From positions 21,994-85,993 of the forward strand of contig NZ_PDKB01000013.1 of assembly GCF_003316695.1 (NCBI RefSeq): a stretch of DNA of 64,000 nt, written 5' to 3'. Each line of letters opens with the position of its first letter. Within the stretch, counting starts at the first letter, position 1. Below the pieces are notes generated by a model. That model did no database searches, was not told the DNA's origin, and saw nothing but the letters and a program-made list of their open reading frames with translations. Below are positions 38,506-47,248 of this stretch, one piece after another. The stretch is from Aliarcobacter vitoriensis. GTDB taxonomy: Bacteria; Campylobacterota; Campylobacteria; Campylobacterales; Arcobacteraceae. The translations under genes were made by a program, and so were the position numbers.

Positions 38506-38540
38506 TAGATTTTTATTAAAAAACAAAAAAAGGAAGAACA

Positions 38541-39374
38541 ATGAAACAAATTTTTAAAAAATTACTTATTGCTCTAGCAATAGTTCCAGCTTTAGCATTA
38601 ACTGTAAGTGCAAAAGAAAAAAATTCTATTGATATTATCAAAGAAAAAGGTAAAGTAAGAATTGGAGTATTTAGTGATAAAGCACCATTTGGTTATCTTG
38701 ATAGCAATGGAAAACACCAAGGATTTGATATTGTTATTGCAAAAAGATTGACAAAAGAACTTTTAGGTGATGAAAATAAAGTTGAATTTATCAATCTTGA
38801 AGCAGCAAATAGAGTTGAGTATTTAGTTACAAATAAAGTAGATATTGTATTAGCAAACTTTACTGTAACACCTGAAAGAGCAAAAAAAGTTGATTTTGCA
38901 AATCCATATATGAAAGTTGCTATTGGTGTTGCATCGCCAGAAAAAAGCCCAATAAATAAAGTTGAAGATTTAAAAGGTAAGAAGCTTATAGTTACTAAAG
39001 GTACAACGGCTGATGTTTACTTTACAAAAAATCACTCTGATATTGCAACATTGAGTTTTGATCATAATTCTGAATCATTTGCTGCTTTAAAAGATGGAAG
39101 AGCAGATGCATTTACGCATGATAATACACTTCTTTTTGCATGGACAAAACAAAATCCAGGATTTGTTGTAGGAATTGATGCTTTAGGACCACAAGATACT
39201 ATCGCACCAGCAGTTAAAAAAGGAAATACAGTTTTATTAAACTGGCTTAATGAAACTTTAGCAAAACTTGGTGAAGAGAAATTTATAGAAAATGCTTATA
39301 ATGAAACTTTAAAACCTATATATGGTGATTCTGTAAATATTGAATCAGTTATTATAGAGGGTGGAAAAATATAA
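38541..39374 (+). CDS. Polar amino acid ABC transporter binding protein, probably for cystine/cysteine
   Basis: 277 residues with signal peptide (about 1-24; MKQIFKKLLIALAIVPALALTVSA, no lipobox). KGKVRIGVFSDKAPFGYLDSNGKHQGFDI is the start of the family-3 solute-binding fold, and VDIVLANFTVTPERAKKVDFANPY is the ligand-binding block with the conserved Arg and Asp for the amino acid backbone. The first gene of a four-gene operon with two permeases and an ATPase. Cystine or cysteine is inferred from the shared operator with sulfonate and sulfate genes; CjaA of Campylobacter is a related cysteine binder. Confidence 0.8.
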   Translation: MKQIFKKLLIALAIVPALALTVSAKEKNSIDIIKEKGKVRIGVFSDKAPFGYLDSNGKHQGFDIVIAKRLTKELLGDENKVEFINLEAANRVEYLVTNKVDIVLANFTVTPERAKKVDFANPYMKVAIGVASPEKSPINKVEDLKGKKLIVTKGTTADVYFTKNHSDIATLSFDHNSESFAALKDGRADAFTHDNTLLFAWTKQNPGFVVGIDALGPQDTIAPAVKKGNTVLLNWLNETLAKLGEEKFIENAYNETLKPIYGDSVNIESVIIEGGKI

Positions 39375-39379
39375 TTTAG

Positions 39380-40039
39380 ATGGATTTAGATTTTATTATA
39401 GAGGTTAGCCCTTTATTCCAACAAGCTTTATTGGTAACAATAAAGCTCTCTTTTATTGGTATATTTTTCTCATTAATTATAGGCTTAGTTTGTAATTTAA
39501 TATTGGCTAGAGAGAATGTTTTTTTAAACTCCTTAGTCAATGCTTATATTGAAATATCAAGAAATACTCCTTTACTTATTCAGCTATTCTTTTTATATTA
39601 TGGTTTACCAAAATTTGGTATAAAAATTGATGAGCAAGTTTGTGCAATTATTGGGCTTAGCTTTTTGGGTGGAAGTTATATGAGTGAAGCTTTAAGAGCA
39701 GGAATAGAAGCTGTACATAAAAACCAAATAGAAGCAGGATTAAGTCTTGGTATGAATAAGGCTCAACTTTTTAGATTTGTGATTTTACCACAAGCTTTGA
39801 GTATATCTATCCCATTACTGACTGCAAATGCAATATTTTTAGTAAAAGAGACTTCTGTTGTCGGAATAATAGCTGTTAAAGAGCTAGTAAGTTTGAGTAA
39901 AACACTAATTGGTGTTTATTATAATACCTATGAAACAATGTTTATGCTAGTTCTGTTTTATTTGATTATTCTTTTACCACTTTCATTTATTTTATCTTAT
40001 ATAGAAAGGAGAGTGCGATATGCAGAACATGGGAATTGA
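39380..40039 (+). CDS. Amino acid ABC transporter permease 1
   Basis: 219 residues, about five transmembrane helices, HisM/GlnP type. ISRNTPLLIQLFFLYYGLP and EALRAGIEAVHKNQIEAGLSLGMNKAQLFRFVILPQA (the ATPase-coupling EAA loop) identify it. It is in the operon behind the binding protein and overlaps the next permease gene by 20 bases. Confidence 0.88.
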   Translation: MDLDFIIEVSPLFQQALLVTIKLSFIGIFFSLIIGLVCNLILARENVFLNSLVNAYIEISRNTPLLIQLFFLYYGLPKFGIKIDEQVCAIIGLSFLGGSYMSEALRAGIEAVHKNQIEAGLSLGMNKAQLFRFVILPQALSISIPLLTANAIFLVKETSVVGIIAVKELVSLSKTLIGVYYNTYETMFMLVLFYLIILLPLSFILSYIERRVRYAEHGN

Positions 40040-40697
40040 ACTAATATTTCAAGGAAATAATCTTTTGCGAATATTAGAAGGTACTTTAAATACTATGTAT
40101 ATTGCATTTATTTCTATATTTTTAAGTTTAATATTTGGAGTTATTTTTGGGATAATTTATACTTCAAAAAATAAAATTATAAGATTTTTTTGTAGATTTT
40201 ATTTAGAAGTTTTTAGAATTATTCCTATTCTTGTACTGCTTTTTTTGTTTTACTTTGTAGTTCCAAGTCTTTTTGATATTGATATAAGTGGTGAATTTGT
40301 AGCTATTTATGTTTTTGTTTTATGGGGAATTGCTGAAATTGGAGATATAACAAGAGGAGCTATGGAATCAATACCAAAACATAATAGTGATGTAGCTTTA
40401 GCTTTGGGATTTAATAAAGTACAGTTATATATTTTTGTTTTAATTCCTTTATCATTTAAAAGAGTTCTTCCTGGAGTTATAAATTTAACAACAAGAATGA
40501 TAAAAACTACATCATTAGTTATAATGATAGGTGTTGTTGATGTAGTAAAAGTTGGACAACAAATAATAGAAAGTAATATTTTAAAAGTGCCTGATGCTGC
40601 TTTTTGGATATATGGATTTATATTTGTAATATATTTTATTATCTGTTATCCTTTATCAAAAGTTGCAAAAGTTTTAGAAAATAGATGGAATAAGTAG
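40020..40697 (+). CDS. Amino acid ABC transporter permease 2
   Basis: 225 residues, HisQ/GlnP type. RIIPILVLLFLFYFVVPSLF and GAMESIPKHNSDVALALGFNKVQLYIFVLIPLSFKR (EAA loop) identify it. It forms the membrane pair with permease 1. ATG at 40020 lies inside the end of the previous gene, and GGAGAG upstream is a good ribosome site. Confidence 0.87.
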   Translation: MQNMGIELIFQGNNLLRILEGTLNTMYIAFISIFLSLIFGVIFGIIYTSKNKIIRFFCRFYLEVFRIIPILVLLFLFYFVVPSLFDIDISGEFVAIYVFVLWGIAEIGDITRGAMESIPKHNSDVALALGFNKVQLYIFVLIPLSFKRVLPGVINLTTRMIKTTSLVIMIGVVDVVKVGQQIIESNILKVPDAAFWIYGFIFVIYFIICYPLSKVAKVLENRWNK

Positions 40698-40703
40698 GAA
40701 ATT

Positions 40704-41444
40704 ATGGATAAATTGATAGAAATAAAAAACCTTGTAAAAAAATATGCAGATAAAACAGTTATAAATGGAATAGATTTATCTATACAAAAAGGTGAAGTCG
40801 TTGTTTTACTTGGACCTTCTGGATGTGGGAAAAGTACACTTTTAAGAACTATAAATGGCCTTGAAAATATACAAGGTGGAGAGATACTTTTCCATGGTAA
40901 AAATATCCATGATAAAAACTCTAATTGGATAGAAATAAGACAAAAAATAGGAATGGTTTTTCAAAATTATGAACTGTTTCCTCATTTAAATGTAATAGAT
41001 AATATTTTATTGGCACCTTTAAAAGTTCAAAAAAGAGCTAAAGAGGAAGTTATGCTTCAAGCAGAAGAACTTTTAAAAAAAGTTGGTCTTGAAGATAGAA
41101 AATTTGCATATCCAAGAGAGTTATCAGGTGGTCAGAAACAAAGAATTGCAATAGTAAGAGCTTTGTGTATGAATCCTGAAGTTATGCTTTTTGATGAAGT
41201 TACAGCTTCGCTTGATCCTGAAATGGTAAGAGAAGTTTTAGATGTAATTTTAAATTTGGCAAAATCAGGAATGACTATGTTTATAGTAACTCATGAGATG
41301 GGATTTGCAAAATCTGTTGCAAATAGAATAGTATTTTTGGATAGTGGAAAAATTTGCGAGGAATCTGAACCAAAAGAGTTTTTTTCAAACCCAAAAACAC
41401 AAAGAGCAAGAGAGTTTTTAAATATCTTTCAATTTGAAGATTAA
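40704..41444 (+). CDS. Amino acid ABC transporter ATPase
   Basis: 246 residues, GlnQ/HisP type. Walker A GPSGCGKST, Q-loop MVFQNYELFPH, signature [14 protein letters not shown], Walker B VMLFDEVTASLD and THEMGFA switch region are intact. It closes the operon that starts with the binding protein; a hairpin follows it. Confidence 0.92.
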   Translation: MDKLIEIKNLVKKYADKTVINGIDLSIQKGEVVVLLGPSGCGKSTLLRTINGLENIQGGEILFHGKNIHDKNSNWIEIRQKIGMVFQNYELFPHLNVIDNILLAPLKVQKRAKEEVMLQAEELLKKVGLEDRKFAYPRELSGGQKQRIAIVRALCMNPEVMLFDEVTASLDPEMVREVLDVILNLAKSGMTMFIVTHEMGFAKSVANRIVFLDSGKICEESEPKEFFSNPKTQRAREFLNIFQFED

Positions 41445-41449
41445 TTACA

Positions 41450-41495
41450 TATTTTTAACTTTTCTTTTATAAGAGAAGTTTAAAAATATTTTAAA
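41450..41495 (+). terminator. Hairpin after the amino acid transporter operon
   Basis: ATATTTTTAACTTTTCTT pairs with AAGAGAAGTTTAAAAATAT across a short loop, giving a long A/T-rich stem with small bulges. It is followed by TTTTAAAAT. It separates the transporter operon from the sulfonate leader. Confidence 0.55.
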
Positions 41496-41552
41496 ATAGT
41501 AGATATAAATAAGTATAGATTATTTAAATTATAAATAAAATATATTATTCTC

Positions 41553-41601
41553 TTGACAAAATATATTTTTATTAGTATTATTTCACCAATTTAGTAGATG
41601 A
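41553..41601 (+). promoter_or_regulatory. Promoter and putative Rrf2 operator of the sulfonate cluster
   Basis: TTGACA at 41553-41558 and TATTAT at 41576-41581, spacing 17. The dyad TCACCAATTTAGTAGATGA follows at 41583-41601. The transcript should start near 41588-41590, so the right half of the dyad is also transcribed as arm 1 of the leader RNA. Confidence 0.68.
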
Positions 41602-41714
41602 TAATATAACTTAATAAATCATCTAAATCAGAAAGGATAAAAATGATGTGCGATATGTGTAGATATTCTAAAAATGTAGAATTAATTTAATGAAAGATTT
41701 GGTGAGATTTTTTT
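41596..41714 (+). ncRNA. Putative attenuator leader of the sulfonate operon
   Basis: Arm 1 AGATGAT (41596-41602) is complementary to arm 2 ATCATCT (41618-41624). Arm 2 with its flank (TCATC, then AAATC) can instead pair with arm 3, GATTTGGTGA (41696-41705), directly before GATTTTTTT. The MMCDMC leader peptide lies between arms 2 and 3. The second copy at 56703-56814 keeps all elements with a compensatory change in arms 1 and 2. The very long loop of the 2:3 pairing is unusual for a terminator, so the mechanism is unproven. Confidence 0.5.
41643..41690 (+). CDS. Cysteine-containing leader peptide (15 residues)
   Basis: ATG at 41643 preceded by AAAGGATAAAA; encodes MMCDMCRYSKNVELI and a TAA stop. 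A second copy at 56755-56802 begins with the same MMCDMC, has the same 15-residue length, uses GAC for the Asp codon where this uses GAT, and has the same ribosome-binding site. The tails after residue 6 differ. The two Cys codons (3 and 6) also form a CxxC. It is too small to be annotated routinely. Role as a cysteine or thiol sensor is inferred from cotranscription with sulfur-uptake genes. Confidence 0.6.
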   Translation: MMCDMCRYSKNVELI

Positions 41715-41748
41715 AAATCTTTAACTATCACACATTTAGTGTATATTA
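41701..41748 (+). promoter_or_regulatory. Conserved leader element before ssuA1 (copy 1)
   Basis: GGTGAGATTT, then AAATCTTTAACTATCA and the dyad ACACATTTAGTGT (41730-41742), 16-64 bases ahead of the ssuA start. Close copies precede the Tat-exported binding protein (52296) and the sulfate-binding protein (56802), and a partial copy precedes ssuA2 (46258). Two small stems, AGATTT/AAATCT and ACAC/GTGT, are possible. Confidence 0.5.
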
Positions 41749-41764
41749 TATTTAGGAAAAGTTT

Positions 41765-42709
41765 ATGACAAAAATAGTTAAAAAGATATTTGCAGTATTA
41801 GCAATTATTCCAGTATTAGGTTTTGGAGCTTCAAAAGCTGAACAATTAAGAATAGGGTATCAAAAGTCAGATCCTGGGTTTGTATTGATAAAAGATTCTG
41901 GTGCTTTAGAAAAGAGATTAGAGTCAATTGGAGTAAAAGTATCTTGGATAGAATTTCCAGCAGGGCCTCAACTACTTGAAGGTTTAAATGTTGGAAGTAT
42001 TGATTTAGGGACAGTTGGAGAAACACCACCAATATTTGCACAAGCAGCAAATGCAAAAATTAAATATATAGCTTACAAAACAGGTTTTCCAAAATCTGAA
42101 GCAATTTTAGTTCAAAAAGATTCACCTATTAAAACAGTTGCAGATTTAAAAGGTAAAAAAGTCGCTTTGAATAAAGGCTCAAATGTTCACTATTTATTAG
42201 TAAAAGCTTTAGAAGAAGCTGGTTTAAAATATAGTGATATTCAACCAATATTCTTACCACCAGCAGATGCAAGAGCAGCTTTTGAAAAAGGAAGTGTTGA
42301 TGCTTGGGTAATTTGGGATCCATTTTTTGCAGCAGCAGAGTTAAAAATTGGTGCTAAAAATTTAAAAGATGGTGTAAATTTGGTAAATAATTACCAATTT
42401 TATTTAGTTGAAGAGAGTTATATTAAGAATAAAGAAGTTTTAGATATTGTTCTTGAAGAGATAAAAAAAGTTGATGAATATCTTACAAAAGAGCCTTTGA
42501 AAACGGCTGAAACTCTTTCTAAAGTAAATGGTTTAGAAGTTGATGCACTTGAACTTTCACACAAAAGAGCAGTATTTCAAACACAATATTTAACACCTAA
42601 AGTTGTAAAAGACCAACAAGAAATCGCTAATACATTTTATGATTTAAAACTTATTCCAAAAAAACTAGATATAAAAAGTGTTGTTTGGATACCTGAGAAT
42701 AGTAAATAA
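41765..42709 (+). CDS. ssuA: Aliphatic sulfonate ABC transporter binding protein SsuA, copy 1
   Basis: 314 residues with Sec signal peptide (MTKIVKKIFAVLAIIPVLGFGASK). [41 protein letters not shown] and [21 protein letters not shown] are the SsuA blocks; [14 protein letters not shown] is the second-lobe signature. It should bind alkanesulfonates in the periplasm. A paralogue sits at 46296 with very similar sequence. It is the first structural gene behind the leader peptide and precedes a frameshifted ssuD. Confidence 0.9.
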   Translation: MTKIVKKIFAVLAIIPVLGFGASKAEQLRIGYQKSDPGFVLIKDSGALEKRLESIGVKVSWIEFPAGPQLLEGLNVGSIDLGTVGETPPIFAQAANAKIKYIAYKTGFPKSEAILVQKDSPIKTVADLKGKKVALNKGSNVHYLLVKALEEAGLKYSDIQPIFLPPADARAAFEKGSVDAWVIWDPFFAAAELKIGAKNLKDGVNLVNNYQFYLVEESYIKNKEVLDIVLEEIKKVDEYLTKEPLKTAETLSKVNGLEVDALELSHKRAVFQTQYLTPKVVKDQQEIANTFYDLKLIPKKLDIKSVVWIPENSK

Positions 42710-42721
42710 GAAGGGTAACAA

Positions 42722-43875
42722 ATGGCTTTAAATATATTTTGGTTTATACCTACATTTGGAGATAGTCAATACATAGGTGAAAAAACTGGTTCAAGAATAA
42801 TTGACTTTAATTATTCAAAACAAATAGCTGTTGCTGCTGATAATTTAGGATTTGATGGAGTTTTAATTCCAACAGGAAGACTGTGTGAAGACCCTTGGGT
42901 TGTTGCTTCAAGTTTGATAAGTGTTACACAAAATTTAAAGTTTTTAGTAGCACTTAGACCAGGGCTTTTGCAACCATCATTAGCTGCTAGAATGACAGCA
43001 ACTCTTGATAGATTTTCAAATGGAAGAGTAGCAATTAATTTAGTTGCTGGTGGAGATAAAACAGAACTTGAAGGTGATGGTTTGTATCAAAAACCAGAAG
43101 AAAGATATGAAGCAGCAGGAGAGTTTGTAGATGTTTGGAGAGATATTTTAAAAGCAAGTTATGAAAAAGAACTTGTAAATTTTGATGGAAAATATTATAA
43201 AACAACAAATGCAAAACTTTTATATCCTCCAGTTCAACGACCAAATCCACCATTGTTTTTTGGTGGTTCATCTGATGAAGCAAGAGAGTTAGCTGCTCAA
43301 AAAGTTGATTTATATATAACTTGGGGGGAGCGACCACAAGATGTTAAAGAGAAAATTGAAGACCTTAAAAAAGAGCTTCAAAATATGGAAGGACTTTAAG
43401 ATTTGGAGTTAGACTTCATGTAATTGTAAGAGAAACGGAAGATGAAGCTTGGAGTGTAGCTGAAAAATTGATAAGTAAACTTGATGATGAAACAATAGAA
43501 CAACATCACAAAGTTTTGGAAAAAAGAGAGTCAATTGGTCAAAAACGAATGACAGCTTTAACAAATGGTGGAAAATCAAGAACTAGAGAAGAACTTGAAA
43601 TTAGCCCAAATTTATGGGCAGGAATAGGACTTGCTAGAGAAGGTTGTGCAACTGCACTCGTTGGAAGTCCTGAGATTATAGTTGAGAGAATAACTGAATA
43701 TGCAAATATGGGAGTTGATACTTTTGTATTTTCTGGTTATCCACATCTTGAAGAAGCATATAAATTTGCAGAGTTAGTATTTCCTTTTTTGCCAGATAGA
43801 ATAAAAAATAGTTTATCAAATATTGCAAAAGGTGAAACTTTTGGTGGAGTTTTAAACGATGAAACTCATAAATAA
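42722..43875 (+). pseudogene. ssuD: Alkanesulfonate monooxygenase SsuD, copy 1, broken by a one-base frameshift
   Basis: SsuD is an FMNH2-dependent luciferase-like enzyme that releases sulfite from alkanesulfonates. The frame from 42722 encodes 225 residues with SsuD blocks ([39 protein letters not shown]) and stops at 43399. The second part (to 43875) is in another frame and has [12 protein letters not shown] [16 protein letters not shown] and [17 protein letters not shown]. The intact paralogue at 47249 shows that one A is missing from the A6 tract at 43367-43372: with seven A the frame reads on as [14 protein letters not shown]. The total would be 384 residues against 386. A sequencing error, a recent mutation or slippage rescue are all possible. 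Confidence 0.85.
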
Positions 43876-44644
43876 AATAAAGATAAGTTTAATTGACCAT
43901 TTTATTGTTTGGTTAATTCCTGTTTTAGTTTTAGTTGTTTGGCAAATTGTAGTTCAAAGTGGTTGGTTATCTTCAAGAGTTATGCCAGCACCTCTTGATG
44001 TGATAAGTGCAGGGGTTACTCTTACAGCAAATGGAGAGTTAATTCATCACTTTTTGGTTAGTTTGCAAAGAGCATTGTTAGGATTAGTTATAGGTGGAAG
44101 TATTGGTTTTATTTTAGGATTTATTACTGGTTTATCAAAATTAGCAGAAAATTTACTTGATTCAACTATACAAATGATTAGAACAATTCCATTATTAGCT
44201 TTAGTTCCTTTGGTTATTTTGTGGTTTGGTATTGGGGAATTTAGTAAAATATTTTTACTAGCTTTAGCAGTATTCTTTCCTATTTACTTAAATACTTTTC
44301 ATGGTTTAAGAAGTGTTGATAAGGATTTAATAGAGATGGGAAAAGTTTATGGATTGAGTCCTTATGGACTGTTTAAAAATATTATTTTACCAGGAGCAAT
44401 GCCATCAATTTTAGTTGGGCTTAGAATGTCTTTGGGATTTATGTGGCTTTATTTGATTGTAGCTGAAACAATAGCTTCAAGTGAAGGAATAGGCTATATG
44501 ACGATGAATGCAAGAGAATTTTTACAAACAGACATCATGGTTTTAGGAATTTTATTATATGCAGTTTTGGGAAAGATTTCGGATATTTTAGCTTCAATTT
44601 TAGAAAAAAAATATCTAAAATGGCATAAAGGTTATCAAAAATGA
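43859..44644 (+). CDS. ssuC: Sulfonate ABC transporter permease SsuC
   Basis: 261 residues with about six transmembrane helices. [44 protein letters not shown] is the family core, and [40 protein letters not shown] is the EAA coupling loop typical of SsuC/TauC. It overlaps the ssuD end by 17 bases and the ssuB start by 4, so it belongs to the same operon. Confidence 0.92.
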   Translation: MKLINKIKISLIDHFIVWLIPVLVLVVWQIVVQSGWLSSRVMPAPLDVISAGVTLTANGELIHHFLVSLQRALLGLVIGGSIGFILGFITGLSKLAENLLDSTIQMIRTIPLLALVPLVILWFGIGEFSKIFLLALAVFFPIYLNTFHGLRSVDKDLIEMGKVYGLSPYGLFKNIILPGAMPSILVGLRMSLGFMWLYLIVAETIASSEGIGYMTMNAREFLQTDIMVLGILLYAVLGKISDILASILEKKYLKWHKGYQK

Positions 44645-45378
44645 GTAATTTAAGTGGAATAGAAATAAAAACTAATAACTTAACGAAAAGTTTTGGTGAT
44701 AGAGTTGTATTAAGTGATTTTAATTTAAAAGTTGATTCAGGCGAATTTGTATCAATTGTAGGAAGAAGTGGTTGTGGGAAAAGTACATTTTTAAGATTAG
44801 TTGGTGGACTTGAAAGGTTAAGTTCTGGAAAACTTCTTTTAGATGATAATGAAGCCTTAGGCGTAAATCCAAATACGAGAATAATGTTTCAAGATTCAAG
44901 ATTACTTCCTTGGAAAACTGTAATAGAAAATGTAGCTTTGGGATTACCAAAAGAGTCTTATGATTTAGCAATAGATGCTTTAAAAGAAGTAGGGCTTGAT
45001 ACAAGAGCAAATGAGTGGCCATCAAATTTATCTGGTGGTCAAAAACAAAGAGTTGCATTAGCAAGAGCATTGGTTCATAAACCAAAGTTACTACTTCTTG
45101 ATGAACCATTAGGTGCACTTGACGCACTAACTAGAATTGAGATGCAAATGTTGATTGAAAAAATTTGGCAAGAGCATAAATTTACAGTTTTACTTGTAAC
45201 TCATGATGTTAGCGAAGCTGTTATTTTAGGTGATAGGGTTATTTTAATCGAAGATGGAAAAATCACTCTTGATTTAAAAATAGATTTACCAAGACAACGA
45301 GAGCGTGGAACTCAAGAATTTGCTAAATTAGAAGCAAATATATTATCAAGAGTTCTTGGTAATATGTACTATATCTAA
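44641..45378 (+). CDS. ssuB: Sulfonate ABC transporter ATPase SsuB
   Basis: 245 residues. Walker [11 protein letters not shown]-loop [10 protein letters not shown], signature [14 protein letters not shown], Walker [13 protein letters not shown] and THDVSEA match SsuB/TauB ATPases. The start overlaps the permease stop. It probably energises uptake for both SsuA copies, since no second sulfonate permease of the same type accompanies ssuA2. Confidence 0.93.
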   Translation: MSNLSGIEIKTNNLTKSFGDRVVLSDFNLKVDSGEFVSIVGRSGCGKSTFLRLVGGLERLSSGKLLLDDNEALGVNPNTRIMFQDSRLLPWKTVIENVALGLPKESYDLAIDALKEVGLDTRANEWPSNLSGGQKQRVALARALVHKPKLLLLDEPLGALDALTRIEMQMLIEKIWQEHKFTVLLVTHDVSEAVILGDRVILIEDGKITLDLKIDLPRQRERGTQEFAKLEANILSRVLGNMYYI

Positions 45379-45394
45379 AAATAAGGAGGAAAAG

Positions 45395-46252
45395 TTGAGT
45401 CAGTATAATGGAAAAATTATAGACTTTAGAAGTAGGCCTGCATTGTTGGGTGAATTTTATGGTTCAACACCAGGAACAAAAGGTTATGAAACTGCAAAAT
45501 GGTTAAATAGAAGAGTTGGTTCAAAAGATGATGAACACTTTACTAAATCTTTTACTTTAGATGGTTATATAAAAGAGGTTAGAGATAGTGGTATAACAAA
45601 TGCTGTTGTAATTGGTAGAGATACACCAGATTTATCAATTCCAAATGATGTAATCAAAGATATAACAGCTCCATATAAGGAACTTATAGGAATTGCATCA
45701 GTTGATCCTCAAACAAAAGGGATAGCCCAGACATTTGAAGAGATATATAGAGCAACTGAAACTTTAGGTTTAAAAGGGATAAATGTAGAACCAACTTTTG
45801 GAAAACCAGCAGTTTATTTTGATGATAAGGATTTTTTACCTGTATATGATTTATGTCAGAGTTTAAAAATTCCATTATTTATTATGAGTGGACCAACGAC
45901 GCCAAATTTGGAACATACAAATCCTGCAGCAATTGGAAGAATTGCAAGAGAGTTTCCAAATTTAAAAATAGTAGTTTGTCACGGATGTTATCCTTATGTA
46001 AATGAGATGATAGGTGTTGCATTTAGATATGAAAATGTTTTTGTAGTACCTGATATGTATATATTTCAAGCAGGAAGTAAGCTTTTTGTAGAAGCAGCAA
46101 ATGGTTTTTTTAAAGATCAACTTTTATTTGGGACATCGTATCCTTTTAGACCGATGAAACAAACAATAGAAGATTTTATAAAATTAGGTTTTAAAGATGA
46201 GATTTTGGACAATTTATTTTATAAAAATGCCCAACGAGTTTTAAGTCTTTAA
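45395..46252 (+). CDS. Amidohydrolase-family protein in the sulfonate cluster
   Basis: 285 residues starting at TTG 45395, chosen because AGGAGG lies 6 bases upstream; a longer frame overlaps ssuB. KIIDFRSRPALLGEF is the start of the TIM barrel, but the usual HxH of the family is replaced here (DFRSR). KIVVCHGCYPYVNEM and LLFGTSYPFRP near the C-terminus are the later metal-site blocks seen in ACMSD-like amidohydrolases. The activity is unknown. The position between ssuB and ssuA2 suggests a role in breaking down a sulfonate or its carbon product. Confidence 0.75.
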   Translation: MSQYNGKIIDFRSRPALLGEFYGSTPGTKGYETAKWLNRRVGSKDDEHFTKSFTLDGYIKEVRDSGITNAVVIGRDTPDLSIPNDVIKDITAPYKELIGIASVDPQTKGIAQTFEEIYRATETLGLKGINVEPTFGKPAVYFDDKDFLPVYDLCQSLKIPLFIMSGPTTPNLEHTNPAAIGRIAREFPNLKIVVCHGCYPYVNEMIGVAFRYENVFVVPDMYIFQAGSKLFVEAANGFFKDQLLFGTSYPFRPMKQTIEDFIKLGFKDEILDNLFYKNAQRVLSL

Positions 46253-46257
46253 TATTC

Positions 46258-46272
46258 ATACAGTTAGTGTAT
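46258..46272 (+). promoter_or_regulatory. Partial leader element before ssuA2 (copy 2)
   Basis: ATACAGTTAGTGTAT: 5-bp arms ATACA/TGTAT around GTTAG, followed by ATTGTATTTTTCAAGGAG before the ATG. It matches the second half of the element found before ssuA1, the Tat-exported binding protein and the sulfate-binding protein; the GGTGAGATTT half is missing. Confidence 0.45.
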
Positions 46273-46295
46273 ATTGTATTTTTCAAGGAGAAAAA

Positions 46296-47246
46296 ATGAA
46301 AAATTTAGTTAGAAAAATTTTAGTTTTATTAGCAATTATTCCAATATTTGGATTTTCTGCAAATAAAGAAGATGTTTTAAGAATTGGTTTTCAAAAGTAT
46401 GGAACTTTGATTTTATTAAAAGCAAGTGGTAATTTAGAAAAAAGATTAGAACCACTTGGTGTAAAAGTAACTTGGAATGAGTTTGCAGCAGGTCCTCAAT
46501 TACTTGAAGGATTGAATGTTGGAAGTATTGATTTTGGAACAGTTGGTGAAACACCACCTATTTTTGCACAAGCAGCAAATGCAAAAATCAAATATATAGG
46601 ATATGAACCTCCAGCTCCAAAAGGTGAAGCTATTATTGTTCCAAAAAATTCGCCTATTAATACAGTTGCAGATTTAAAAGGTAAAAAAGTTGTTTTAAAT
46701 AAGGGCTCAAATGTACATTATTTATTAGTTAGAGCTTTAGAAAATGCAGGATTAAAATATAGTGATATAGAAACAGTATTTCTTGCCCCTGCAGATGCAA
46801 GAGCAGCTTTTGAAAAAGGAAGTGTTGATGCTTGGGTAATCTGGGATCCGTTTTATGCAGCAGCTCAAACAACTTTAGATGCAAAACTTGTACAAGATGG
46901 AACAAATACAGTAAATAATCATCAATTTTATCTAGCAGAAGAGAGTTATGCAGCAAGAAGACCAGATGTTGTTGCAATTATTTTTGATGAGCTAAAAAAA
47001 GTAAATGATTGGGCAATTTCAAAACCAAGTGAAGTAGCAGCTGCTTTATCTCCACTTACAGGATTAGATTTACTTACTTTAGAAAAAGCATTAGCAAGAG
47101 GTGGTTATGGAATAAATTACTTAAATGATGCAGTTATCAAAGAGCAACAAAAAATTGCAGATACATTTTATGATTTAAAATTAATTCCAAAAAAACTAGA
47201 TATAAAAAGTGTTGTTTGGATTCCTGAAACTAAAAAAGGAAAATAA
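46296..47246 (+). CDS. ssuA: Aliphatic sulfonate ABC transporter binding protein SsuA, copy 2
   Basis: 316 residues, signal peptide [44 protein letters not shown] and [24 protein letters not shown] follow the SsuA pattern, and [15 protein letters not shown] marks the second lobe. It differs from copy 1 mainly in the C-terminal third (residues 210-290), so it may bind other sulfonates. It sits two bases ahead of the intact ssuD copy, so ssuA and ssuD were duplicated together. Confidence 0.9.
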   Translation: MKNLVRKILVLLAIIPIFGFSANKEDVLRIGFQKYGTLILLKASGNLEKRLEPLGVKVTWNEFAAGPQLLEGLNVGSIDFGTVGETPPIFAQAANAKIKYIGYEPPAPKGEAIIVPKNSPINTVADLKGKKVVLNKGSNVHYLLVRALENAGLKYSDIETVFLAPADARAAFEKGSVDAWVIWDPFYAAAQTTLDAKLVQDGTNTVNNHQFYLAEESYAARRPDVVAIIFDELKKVNDWAISKPSEVAAALSPLTGLDLLTLEKALARGGYGINYLNDAVIKEQQKIADTFYDLKLIPKKLDIKSVVWIPETKKGK

Positions 47247-47248
47247 AA

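Noticed and set aside
41583..41714. SAM, cobalamin or other known riboswitch in the sulfur leaders
   Set aside because: No recognisable aptamer core could be found; the leader is explained better by a leader peptide with competing arms. A covariance-model (Rfam) search would settle this.
43323..43328. G6 tract in ssuD1 as a phase-variation switch
   Set aside because: Six G is short for phase variation and the tract is in frame; the frameshift lies at the A6 tract 40 bases further on.
43366..43373. Programmed -1 frameshift at AAAAAAG in ssuD1
   Set aside because: The heptamer is not in the A-AAA-AAG phase used by known programmed sites and the paralogue needs no such signal. Kept only as a possible rescue.
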